Shown here piece after piece: positions 1-7,432 of a DNA stretch of 64,000 nt. The translations under genes and the position numbers were made by a program. The stretch is from Ktedonosporobacter rubrisoli (GTDB lineage Bacteria > Chloroflexota > Ktedonobacteria > Ktedonobacterales > Ktedonobacteraceae). How positions within the stretch are numbered: the first letter of the stretch is position 1; each line of letters opens with the position of its first letter. Below the pieces are notes generated by a model. That model was not told the DNA's origin. It searched no databases and saw only the letters and a program-made list of their open reading frames with translations. The stretch spans positions 6,944,001 through 7,008,000 of the forward strand of contig NZ_CP035758.1 in NCBI RefSeq assembly GCF_004208415.1, in the 5' to 3' direction.

Positions 1-826
1 CATACTCTACAAGCTTGCCACTCAGAAAGAAACCAGTGAATTGAGAGACACGAGCAGCCTGTTGCATATTATGTGTTACTATCACTATAGTATAGTCCTT
101 GACAAGCTCTGTCACCAGTTCCTCAATCTTCAATGTAGCGATCGGGTCAAGTGCCGAAGCAGGCTCATCCATAAGCAGGACTTCCGGCTGAACAGCCAGG
201 GCGCGCGCGATGCAGAGACGCTGCTGCTGACCGCCCGAGAGGCCTAACGCCGAAGACTTCAGGCGATCCTTCACCTCGTCCCAGAGCGCAGCCCCACGTA
301 AGCTGCGTTCCACCATTTCTTCAACCTGTTTCCCTTTCTTGCCCTGCACATGCAGCCCATAGGCCACATTCTCAAATATCGACTTGGGAAAGGGATTGGG
401 GCGCTGGAACACCATACCAATGCGCTGGCGCAAGAGCACAACATCTGTCCGTTTATCGTAAATGTTCTCGCCATCGAAAAGCGCTTCCCCCTCAACGCGC
501 GTGTTGGGAATGAGATCATTCATGCGATTAAGCGTACGCAAAAAGGTGGATTTGCCACAGCCTGAAGGTCCGATCAGGGCAGTTACCTGGCGTTCGCGAA
601 TCGGCAACGAGACTTCATAAAGCGCCTGTTTGCTTCCATAGTAGAAATTAGTGTCCTTGACATCTATTTTGAGCCCGGTGTCAGAAGTGGGCTGAGGAGT
701 CAGCGTTTGAGGGACAGTCGTAACTGGCACCTTCGGCTGACCTTGCTGGTCATTTCTTTCCTCTTGAGCATCCTGGGCTTGTGCTGTTTGGGCTGATCGT
801 CCAGGCTGGTTAAAGCCGGAATTCAT
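1..826 (-). CDS. pstB: Phosphate ABC transporter ATP-binding protein PstB (3' end outside the window)
   Basis: ATPase of the high-affinity phosphate importer, acting at the inner face of the membrane with PstA and PstC. I translated the minus strand from the ATG at 826, which has a strong AAAGGAGG ribosome site just upstream. The first 50 residues are a Gln/Pro-rich extension not usual for PstB. The ATPase core then shows Walker A (GPSGCGKST), a Q-loop in the VFQRPNPFPKSI context typical of PstB, the signature LSGGQQQR, Walker B (LLMDEPASALDP) and the switch His (VTHNM). About 275 codons are present and the reading frame is open at base 1, so only the last few residues are missing. It is the distal visible gene of the pst operon; a phoU gene would be expected just beyond the left edge. 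Confidence 0.96.
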   Translation of the reverse strand, partial: MNSGFNQPGRSAQTAQAQDAQEERNDQQGQPKVPVTTVPQTLTPQPTSDTGLKIDVKDTNFYYGSKQALYEVSLPIRERQVTALIGPSGCGKSTFLRTLNRMNDLIPNTRVEGEALFDGENIYDKRTDVVLLRQRIGMVFQRPNPFPKSIFENVAYGLHVQGKKGKQVEEMVERSLRGAALWDEVKDRLKSSALGLSGGQQQRLCIARALAVQPEVLLMDEPASALDPIATLKIEELVTELVKDYTIVIVTHNMQQAARVSQFTGFFLSGKLVEY

Positions 827-853
827 AGAGCCTCCTTTGCTCTCTACCGTATT

Positions 854-1075
854 CTATACGAGCGGATACTCTTTGTGCAACGGAATGGATGTATCAACGA
901 TCAAACGATCTCCATGGACGACGAGACGGATATAGCGCCCGGCAAGATTCTTACTGATGAAGTAAGGTCTGCCCTCATAGGAGATGTGCCCACTTCTGGC
1001 GACTTTGCGCGAGAAGATGCTGGCACCTTCGGGGGCCATCGTATGCTCATTTGAAGGGTTGGTCGTTATATTCAT
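854..1075 (-). CDS. 73-residue protein resembling an integrase/transposase C-terminal beta-barrel, inside the pst operon
   Basis: Small gene between pstA (51 bases upstream) and pstB (27 bases downstream), same strand, with a GGAGCGAGGA-like ribosome site. The second half reads G-x-I-S-Y-x-G-x-x-Y with LAGRYIRLVVHGD and IPLHKEY. This pattern of short beta strands resembles the SH3-like barrel at the C-terminus of DDE integrases and transposases. No catalytic domain is present. It may be a domesticated fragment or simply a small beta-barrel protein; no function can be named. That it is a real gene rests on its operon spacing, ribosome site and protein-like composition. Confidence 0.6.
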   Translation of the reverse strand: MNITTNPSNEHTMAPEGASIFSRKVARSGHISYEGRPYFISKNLAGRYIRLVVHGDRLIVDTSIPLHKEYPLV

Positions 1076-1126
1076 AGCTGATTGGTCCTCGCTCCTTATA
1101 TAGCTAACTTTGACAAATTAGGAGTC

Positions 1127-2074
1127 CTACGCAGCCGTGAGACGACGTTGAATGAGGCGCCCCAGGCCACGCGCACCGATATTGATGATAAGCAGAATGA
1201 CGATAAGCAGAGCTGCCGAGCCTGCCGAGATCGCGCTAGCTTTGGCGGCGGTCATTCCAGGAATAGAGCCCGCGCCCAGCGTCTTCACATACCAGAGATG
1301 GATCGTCAGCGTATCGCTGGTGATAGAGACATCGGGAGTAAACACATCTGCAGGATTGGATACGCCCATTGTAAAGACCAGGGCGGCGGTTTCGCCGATC
1401 ACTTTTCCGGCCGTCAGGATCAGGCCTGTGATCAGGCCGGGCAAGGCCGAAGGCAACACAACAGTACGGATCATATGCCATTTGGTCACACCCAGCGCCA
1501 GACTGCCCTCACGTAAATCGCGGGGAACCGTAGACAGAGCATCCTCAAAGAGACGCAAGGCCAGCGGCAGATTCAGGCAGAGCAGGGTAAGTGCTCCGGT
1601 TAGACGGCTGATATGCAGACCAAGCAATGATCCAAAGAGAATAAAACCAAACAGGCCGAGCACAATTGTTGGGACACCCGACAATGTTTCGGCGGCAAAA
1701 CGAATTACCGTCACCAGCAGCCCTTGCCGCGCATACTCGACTGTATAGATAGCGGCAGCCAGAGCAATTGGAAACAGAATGACTTCGGATACGATCAGAA
1801 CATAAAAGGTATTGAAAATCTGCCGACCGACCCCCAGGTCGCTAGCCAGGTAAAAAGATGGATCGATCAAGTATGGAAAGCCCTGCACCACTAGCAGAAC
1901 GATAATGGCAATAAAAGCCACGGCAATCAAGACTGCCACAATCCACAGAATGGTCATGGCGATATTATTGCCGGTATGCAAGCGTCGTACCAGCCTACCG
2001 AGCTCTTGTGTGGGCAGGTTGCGCGTTGATGCTTGCTCTTTTTCCGCGACTTGCTGCAACCCTCGTGTGCTCAT
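1127..2074 (-). CDS. pstA: Phosphate ABC transporter permease PstA
   Basis: Inner-membrane permease subunit that forms the phosphate channel with PstC. The 315-residue protein has a first membrane helix at about residues 38-64 after a polar N-terminus, followed by five more. The family signature SGVPTIVLGLFG and the EAA-type loop (LREGSLALGVTKWHMIRTVVLP) that docks on PstB are both visible. The ATG overlaps the pstC stop by four bases (ATGA), so the two are translationally coupled. Length is typical for the family. Confidence 0.96.
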   Translation of the reverse strand: MSTRGLQQVAEKEQASTRNLPTQELGRLVRRLHTGNNIAMTILWIVAVLIAVAFIAIIVLLVVQGFPYLIDPSFYLASDLGVGRQIFNTFYVLIVSEVILFPIALAAAIYTVEYARQGLLVTVIRFAAETLSGVPTIVLGLFGFILFGSLLGLHISRLTGALTLLCLNLPLALRLFEDALSTVPRDLREGSLALGVTKWHMIRTVVLPSALPGLITGLILTAGKVIGETAALVFTMGVSNPADVFTPDVSITSDTLTIHLWYVKTLGAGSIPGMTAAKASAISAGSAALLIVILLIINIGARGLGRLIQRRLTAA

Positions 2075-2979
2075 CTATATACACTCCTACTTGCCAGATA
2101 ACGGCTGATACAGATGAAGATAAACGAGATTACCAACAGCAGGAAGGCCAGCGTCCAGTAAGCATCCTGCGATACACCAGAGGTCTCTCCAAAATCAAAG
2201 AGAATGGCCCGCGTAATGTTGGTAGTTGGAATAAAGAACGACTGGAGGCTGAAGAGTTTTGCAGGTATCGAGTCGCCGCCCAGGACCATAGCCACTGCCA
2301 GCGTTTCGCCTATCGCGCGTGCCATGCCCAGGACTACCGCAGTTGCCAGGCCAGAGGCCGCAGCCGGTATGAGCGCACTTCTCATCATCTGCCAGCGCGT
2401 TGAACCAAGGGCCAGACTGGCCTCACGCACGCTATGTGGTACCGCGCGCAGGGAGTCGATAGAGATACTAGTAATCGTGGGCAGGATCATCACCACAAGG
2501 ACGATAATCGCCGCCGCATAGCCGTAGCCGTTCGTATTAGTGATCTTGCCCAGAAAGGGAACCAGAATGACCAGGCCCAGGAAGCCTAGAATGACCGAAG
2601 GCATACCTGTAAAAATCTCGATCAGCGGTTGGAGGATGCGCGACAGCCAGGATGGAGTGACTTCAACCATGAAAAGGGCCATGCCCCAGGCCAGAGGAGT
2701 CGCGATAATCACCGAAACAAAGGTAATGATCACCGATCCAACGATCAGACCAAGCGCGCCATACTGAGGCGTATCACTATTGCCTGCTGTGGGGTCCCAG
2801 TGGGTACTTGTAAAGAATTCTTTGAACGTAGTACCACCGCGCTCAAAGAAGACGAGAAACGCCTTCGAGCCGACAAAGTAGAAGACGCTGATAATGATAA
2901 GGACAAGAAAAATGGCGCAGGCGAGAAAGATAATACGAGCAACCTGATCTGACAGATGCGTCTGTTGTGCTCGTTGCAC
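2071..2979 (-). CDS. pstC: Phosphate ABC transporter permease PstC
   Basis: Second inner-membrane permease of the phosphate importer, 302 residues. The first membrane helix is at about residues 15-38. It shows the PstC signatures TGMPSVILGFLGL and the EAA loop VREASLALGSTRWQMMRSALIP. The start codon is GTG at 2979, preceded by AAGGAGAA at good spacing, and the stop overlaps the pstA start. It lies 77 bases downstream of pstS, separated from it by a 12-bp hairpin. Confidence 0.96.
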   Translation of the reverse strand: MQRAQQTHLSDQVARIIFLACAIFLVLIIISVFYFVGSKAFLVFFERGGTTFKEFFTSTHWDPTAGNSDTPQYGALGLIVGSVIITFVSVIIATPLAWGMALFMVEVTPSWLSRILQPLIEIFTGMPSVILGFLGLVILVPFLGKITNTNGYGYAAAIIVLVVMILPTITSISIDSLRAVPHSVREASLALGSTRWQMMRSALIPAAASGLATAVVLGMARAIGETLAVAMVLGGDSIPAKLFSLQSFFIPTTNITRAILFDFGETSGVSQDAYWTLAFLLLVISFIFICISRYLASRSVYR

Positions 2980-3012
2980 CCCTGTTCTCCTTCTTTACTA
3001 TCATTGGTTCCG

Positions 3013-3042
3013 GTCATCCCTACGCACTTACGTAGGGATGAC
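3013..3042. terminator. 12-bp hairpin between pstS and pstC (partial terminator or RNA-stabilising element)
   Basis: Perfect inverted repeat with arms GTCATCCCTACG and CGTAGGGATGAC and a six-base loop. It lies just after the pstS stop and before pstC on the minus strand, with no T-run following. In such a position a hairpin usually protects the upstream message or reduces readthrough, giving more binding protein than permease. That role is inference. Confidence 0.7.
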
Positions 3043-3056
3043 GAAAGGAAGGCCAC

Positions 3057-4007
3057 TTACTTATTATGGGTGGTGCGAATATTCTCAGGGACAGTGTTAG
3101 TAGGAACAAACTTCAGGCTCTCAGCGATCGTAGTAGCATCGGAGCTGACCATATAATCGAGGAACGCCTGCGCCAGGCCTGAAGGCTGGCCCTTGGTGTA
3201 CATATGCTCGATATTCCAGAACTTATAAGCGTTGCTAGTCACATTGGCAGCGGTCGGCTCCTGGCCATCTATCTTAAGAATAGCCAGGCTTGAACTAGCC
3301 TTTTCGGCATCGCCAAGGGCCGCATAGCCAATCGCGCCGGCAGTTTGTGAAACAGTCTGGATAACGGTACCGGTGCTATCAACTGTCAGGTTTTTGGCCT
3401 GGGCTGGGCTTTCGTTGTTATTATCAAGCATGAACTTCTTGAAGGTTGCCCGCGTTCCAGAAGTGGTGGGGCGGCTAATTACGGTGATCGGGAGATCGGG
3501 TCCGCCGACTTGCTTCCAGTTAGTGATTTTGCCGGTATAGATGCCCTGCACGTCGCTGGTCTTGATATCGTTAACCTTGACATTTGGATTAACAATCAGA
3601 GTAAAGATAACAATTGCTACCTGATGATCAACCAGATCGGTTTGATTAGTTGCCGCTGGTACATCAGAGTTACCGATTTGGGAAGTTCCATTCTCGGCAT
3701 CAGCCAACCCCTTCTTACTTCCCCCGGGCTGCACGGTGATGCGCGCGCCGGAACACTTCTCCTGATACTTCTTAGCGACAGCATCTACATAAGGCTGCAA
3801 AGCCGTTGAGCCGCTGGCAGTAATGCTACCGGAGACACAATTAAATCCTCCAGCATTGCTGGCGCTGCTGCCAGGCGTGCTGGCGCTGGTGCTACCGCTT
3901 GCCGGGGTAGACGTAGATGTAGTGGCGCTAGAATTGCCTCCGCAGGCCGAAATAAGGAGGCAGGCGGCTACTGCAAGTATGAATGCAATACGCCAATGCT
4001 TTGACAT
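3057..4007 (-). CDS. pstS: Phosphate-binding lipoprotein PstS
   Basis: Extracytoplasmic phosphate receptor that feeds PstCA. The 316-residue protein begins with a lipoprotein signal peptide ending in the lipobox LLISAC, so the mature protein should be anchored by Cys22. A Ser/Thr-rich linker follows to about residue 53. The phosphate-binding loops are recognisable: ASGSTALQP near residue 65, GNSDVPA, and SRPTTSGTR in the middle of the protein. The ATG at 4007 has an AGGAG site. First gene of the pst operon, behind the Pho-box-like repeats at 4125-4174. Confidence 0.96.
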   Translation of the reverse strand: MSKHWRIAFILAVAACLLISACGGNSSATTSTSTPASGSTSASTPGSSASNAGGFNCVSGSITASGSTALQPYVDAVAKKYQEKCSGARITVQPGGSKKGLADAENGTSQIGNSDVPAATNQTDLVDHQVAIVIFTLIVNPNVKVNDIKTSDVQGIYTGKITNWKQVGGPDLPITVISRPTTSGTRATFKKFMLDNNNESPAQAKNLTVDSTGTVIQTVSQTAGAIGYAALGDAEKASSSLAILKIDGQEPTAANVTSNAYKFWNIEHMYTKGQPSGLAQAFLDYMVSSDATTIAESLKFVPTNTVPENIRTTHNK

Positions 4008-4124
4008 AAGTACTCCTGCTTTCTCAGACTGAATTATTTATTTGAAAACATTGCATCGATGGCCGTCCTGATAGTTTATGTGGCCACACTCGTTATCTGT
4101 TGCACTAATACCCTACCATTGTCA

Positions 4125-4174
4125 GGTTAAACATGCTTTAACTATGCTTTACGGCAATGTTAAGGAGCAGTTAA
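4125..4174 (-). promoter_or_regulatory. Array of five Pho-box-like repeats upstream of pstS
   Basis: On the minus strand, five hexamers occur with an exact 11-base period: TTAACT, TTAACA, GTAAAG, TTAAAG, TTAACC, each separated by five unrelated bases. This matches the geometry of PhoP/PhoB-type boxes (six-base half sites in direct repeat, one per helical turn). The array ends 118 bases before the pstS start. The response regulator itself is not identifiable in the window. Positions and period are read directly; the link to phosphate starvation control is inference. Confidence 0.78.
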
Positions 4175-4404
4175 ACTTTCCCTGGGGATAAGCCAGAAAA
4201 TTTAACACAGGCAGATAATCACTCACCTGAAGCAGCCTGAAAACAAAATCCCTGCTATCCCAAGAGGAACAGCAGAGATTTTTCAACTCCGAAAGCCTAT
4301 TCATATAACTTATGTCCCGAAAAACTACATTAACGGGAGCTCTTACAGATACTTTAAGGCTTCTACTTTCCAGCTCTCTTATGAGCATTGTCCCACTCTT
4401 GTGA

Positions 4405-4433
4405 TTGATGTTGCCGCACAGCTATGCTATCGT
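4405..4433 (+). promoter_or_regulatory. Candidate sigma-70-type promoter for the DinB-like gene
   Basis: TTGATG, a 17-base spacer and TATCGT, ending 59 bases before the GTG start at 4493. The rest of 4175-4404 holds no convincing gene. Confidence 0.45.
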
Positions 4434-4492
4434 TTAAGTGGCAAGTATTGGCGGCATAAGAGAGGTTATCAATATATTTCAAGGAGAAAGCT

Positions 4493-5023
4493 GTGGATAT
4501 CATCGAGTTCTTTCGCTCAGAACAAAAGCGCTTGCATAGGGAACTTTACGCAAGTGTTAACGGACTTACCCTTGATGAGTGGCATTATACTTTGCCGGGC
4601 ACCGGCAATCATATTGCCTTTATTCTCTGGCACTGTGTACGCACCGAAGATAACATACTGAATCTGATTTTAAGGGAGCGGCCAACGCTCTGGCATGAGG
4701 AGCAGTGGGCGGCCCGGCTCCAATTACCACAAAAGGTTCAGGGCACTAGCATGCCAACTGAGGAGGCACACAACTTACGCCTTGCCGATCCTGCTCATTT
4801 TTTACAATACGCCCAGCGCGTCTGGCAGGAGTTTGAGGGCTATCTTGCTGGGATTGACGATGGCGGGAAAGAGCTTTCACAGCGCACCGTGATGGTCAAG
4901 CCGCTGGGAAAGATGCCGGCCATCCAGGCCATCGGCATTGTCTGCCTTTCTCATCTCTTTTCTCATCTTGGCGAGATTTCTTTGCTACTGGGAGCTCAGG
5001 GTAAGCAGGGCTCAGCCATCTAA
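4493..5023 (+). CDS. DinB-like four-helix-bundle protein
   Basis: 176-residue protein of the DinB/YfiT-like superfamily, whose members are metal-binding helical bundles used as thiol-dependent transferases or of unknown role. Family features are the N-terminal helix, the HIAFILWHCVRTED segment in the second helix and the late His pair in LSHLFSHLGEI, giving three candidate metal-binding histidines. The GTG at 4493 follows AAGGAGAAAG; a later start would cut into the first helix. It stands alone on this strand and converges on the WD40 gene with a six-base gap. Substrate unknown. Confidence 0.75.
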   Translation: MDIIEFFRSEQKRLHRELYASVNGLTLDEWHYTLPGTGNHIAFILWHCVRTEDNILNLILRERPTLWHEEQWAARLQLPQKVQGTSMPTEEAHNLRLADPAHFLQYAQRVWQEFEGYLAGIDDGGKELSQRTVMVKPLGKMPAIQAIGIVCLSHLFSHLGEISLLLGAQGKQGSAI

Positions 5024-5029
5024 GCAGGC

Positions 5030-5902
5030 TTAAAAGAGCTGCTCCAAGCAAATGCTGTTATGACTGGCGACGGCAAGCTGGCGACCATCGGGCGACCAGT
5101 CCAGGGCGCGTATCCAGGAGGTATAGTCGTGACAGGTAGTAATGGTTTCGCCACTCTCGGCTGACCAGATGTGCACGCGGGCATCATCGCCGCCGCTAGC
5201 TATGCAGTTCTGGCGACGGGACCAGGATACAGCCTTAAGCGGGCGCGTGTGCCCTCGGTAGATACAGATAGTCTCACCATCCTGTGCAGACCAGACCTGC
5301 ACCTCTGTGTCCTGGCCGGCCGAAGCTATTGCCTTGCCATCTGGTGACCAGGTTGCAGCATAGAGCGGACCACTATGCCCGCGATAGGTGAGGAGAAGCT
5401 GACCATCGAAGGGTTGCCATAATTGGACGAGGCCATCGAAGCTAGCGGAAGCGACAGAGCTTCCATCCAGCGACCAGGCTACCGCGAAGATTCTGTATTG
5501 CTCACGATGAGTATACATATGCTTGCCGCTCATAGCTTCCCAGGTCTGCGCCGTGCTATCGCCAAAATCGCCGCCCGAGGCGATATAGCGGCCATCAGGT
5601 GACCAGGCCAGGCTGCGCACAAGGCGCCTGTGGAAATGATATTGCGGATAGATTCGGCTATTGTCGGCGTGCCAGATATGAATGGAGCCATCGGCACTAC
5701 CTGCGGCAATATATTTACCATCCGGCGACCAGGCTATGGAGAGCAGATAACTTGAGTGTCGAAAGATATATCGACAGGTGCCAGTAAGAGGGTCCCAGAT
5801 ATGCGCCGTGCGATCACGGCCACAGGAAGCAATAGCATGGCCGGTAGGGGACCAGGCCACGGCAAATACACGGTCCTGGTGACCGGTATAGGCAACTGGC
5901 AT
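5030..5902 (-). CDS. WD40-repeat protein, single seven-bladed propeller
   Basis: 290 residues made entirely of seven WD40 repeats, each about 40 residues with the pattern GH...V..(V/I)AWSPDG..IAS...D..(V/I).IW. Blade 3 carries a short insertion and the last blade lacks the terminal WD, as expected for a closed ring. There is no signal peptide, kinase or other fused domain, unlike most bacterial WD40 proteins. It probably acts as a cytoplasmic protein-binding platform. It starts two bases after the mogA stop, so it is co-translated with a molybdenum cofactor gene. Confidence 0.88.
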   Translation of the reverse strand: MPVAYTGHQDRVFAVAWSPTGHAIASCGRDRTAHIWDPLTGTCRYIFRHSSYLLSIAWSPDGKYIAAGSADGSIHIWHADNSRIYPQYHFHRRLVRSLAWSPDGRYIASGGDFGDSTAQTWEAMSGKHMYTHREQYRIFAVAWSLDGSSVASASFDGLVQLWQPFDGQLLLTYRGHSGPLYAATWSPDGKAIASAGQDTEVQVWSAQDGETICIYRGHTRPLKAVSWSRRQNCIASGGDDARVHIWSAESGETITTCHDYTSWIRALDWSPDGRQLAVASHNSICLEQLF

Positions 5903-5904
5903 GG

Positions 5905-6390
5905 TTAATGTTCCCTTGGGCCCTCAATAAGCAGGTTGATGGCATGAGGAAGGACAGGTAGGACGTATTCCAGGCACTCTTTAACAGCTTTAGGGCTACC
6001 CGGCAGGTTGATAATGAGCGTACGACCACGTACGCCAGCTACTCCGCGCGAGAGCATAGCCATGGGCGTATACTGCAAGCTGGCGGCCCGCAGAGCCTCG
6101 GCAATGCCAGGAGCTTCACGCTCAAGCACAACCTTTGTAGCTTCGGGCGTCACATCGCGCGGAGCCAGGCCAGTGCCTCCGGTCGTCAGGATCAGGTTGA
6201 GGCGTTTCTCGTCGCACCATTCGCACAATGTAGCCGAGATCTGTTCCTTTTCATCAGGAATAATCGCGCCGGCGCTAACCACAGCATCAGGTAGCTGAGC
6301 CACTAGCGCCCGAATATTCTCGCCGCTCACATCCTGGCGCTCTCCTTTTGCGGCCCCATCGCTAATGGTAAGTACTCCAACAGTGATCAT
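5905..6390 (-). CDS. mogA: Molybdopterin adenylyltransferase, MogA/MoaB family
   Basis: 161 residues. The family adenylates molybdopterin before molybdenum insertion. Recognisable elements are the N-terminal VGVLTISDGAAKGERQDVSG, the nucleotide-binding TTGGTGLAPRDVTPEAT, and the late NLPGSPKAVKECLE. Length matches stand-alone MogA/MoaB. The start is four bases after the stop of the CpXC gene and its stop is two bases before the WD40 start, so the three genes form a tight operon. No other molybdenum cofactor gene is in the window. MoaB and MogA cannot be separated by eye. Confidence 0.9.
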   Translation of the reverse strand: MITVGVLTISDGAAKGERQDVSGENIRALVAQLPDAVVSAGAIIPDEKEQISATLCEWCDEKRLNLILTTGGTGLAPRDVTPEATKVVLEREAPGIAEALRAASLQYTPMAMLSRGVAGVRGRTLIINLPGSPKAVKECLEYVLPVLPHAINLLIEGPREH

Positions 6391-6394
6391 TGCT

Positions 6395-7054
6395 TTAGCC
6401 CCCTGGCGCCAATTCGCGCATCAATGCCCCAATCTGGCGACGTGAACCATACAGCCAGACTGTGTACTCGTCGGGCATATCTTCCACCTCAACATTGCAA
6501 TCCATCTCTGAAGCCAACTTGCGCGCAATATCCAGGAACTGGCCGCGCTCAGCCTCGTTGCGGCTCTGCGTGCTCAGGGCCAGTTTGCCCAATCGTTCCT
6601 GCGGGCTAAGGACGCCATTGATCAAGACGTTCAGCTGATCTAGCCCGAAGACAACCTGCAGCGGCGGCATCTCACGAGCCTGCGAAGGCGTGACAGATAT
6701 GGTCCGGCCACCATTGCCATTGTTCTCACTCAAGCTATTTTGCTGCTCTTGCGCATCGGCAACATCCATATAGACTGAGCGCAATTTCTCTAAAATGAGA
6801 AGGCGCGCCTCCTGCGGTGCATCGCTGCGCGGATGAACATAGGCGAGAAGATCATGCTCCGGATCTGAGTAGATAAAAGGTGTGGAGATGGCTGCACGCC
6901 TCCCACAGGCCGGGCAAGTTGAGACGTTGATTAAGCCGGCCAGAACGATATAGCGCAGACGCGGGTTTTGCGCTACGTTTACATATTCGTATGTAGTACT
7001 TGTGAATACCTCTCCGCAAGGACAGGTCAATGTATGAGTAGTCGAGCGTGACAT
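6395..7054 (-). CDS. CpXC-domain protein
   Basis: 219 residues. The N-terminal half matches the CpXC domain: CPCG at about residues 12-15 and CPACG at about residues 51-54 are likely paired zinc ligands. The C-terminal half is mixed alpha/beta with no motif I recognise; the middle is Glu/Asn/Gly-rich. Function of the family is unknown. I start at the ATG at 7054 rather than an in-frame TTG nine bases upstream; neither has a strong ribosome site. First gene of the CpXC-mogA-WD40 operon. Confidence 0.8.
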   Translation of the reverse strand: MSRSTTHTLTCPCGEVFTSTTYEYVNVAQNPRLRYIVLAGLINVSTCPACGRRAAISTPFIYSDPEHDLLAYVHPRSDAPQEARLLILEKLRSVYMDVADAQEQQNSLSENNGNGGRTISVTPSQAREMPPLQVVFGLDQLNVLINGVLSPQERLGKLALSTQSRNEAERGQFLDIARKLASEMDCNVEVEDMPDEYTVWLYGSRRQIGALMRELAPGG

Positions 7055-7115
7055 TGTTATCAATTCTTTAATAGTTCTCTTCTAGCTAACTTATCGTGTA
7101 AATCGTTTCCACCGC

Positions 7116-7173
7116 CAGGGGCGCTGCCCCTGATACCTGTCCCTCGGACAGGGCATCCTCTCCAGTGGAGAGG
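7116..7173. repeat. Triple-hairpin element in a 378-base gene-free gap
   Basis: Three perfect hairpins in a row, each with a 7-bp stem and a 3-base loop: CAGGGGC-gct-GCCCCTG (7116-7132), CCTGTCC-ctc-GGACAGG (7136-7152) and CCTCTCC-agt-GGAGAGG (7157-7173), separated by ATA and GCAT. They lie between the CpXC gene start (7054) and the NurA stop (7433), downstream of the nurA/rad50 unit on the minus strand. Nothing else convincing is in 7055-7432. It may be a dispersed palindromic repeat, a transcription barrier, or part of a small RNA. Confidence 0.8.
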
Positions 7174-7432
7174 TATCCATTTCCGAAAACTTTGTACTTT
7201 GTTTGACTCGATCGAGCCTTTCGACTATCTACAACTCGATCTATGTTTGCTAACAAGTATACCATATAGCGTTGCTTCCTATAACTATATTCGCTGCGAA
7301 ATGTGCAAATCATGCTTCTGATTTAACAGGTTGGAAACTTTATCCCACTGTTACCCGAGGTAACAGGGAGGTTCGTATCGTATCTTTCTGCCGAACGCCA
7401 CAAAATTAGTGGTTGGTCGCTCAAGGGCCAAA

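Noticed and set aside
4149..4388. 79-codon minus-strand open frame upstream of pstS
   Set aside because: It overlaps the Pho-box-like array, has no ribosome site and no recognisable content.
7086..7313. 75-codon minus-strand open frame
   Set aside because: It runs through the triple hairpin, lacks a ribosome site and has no protein-like composition.
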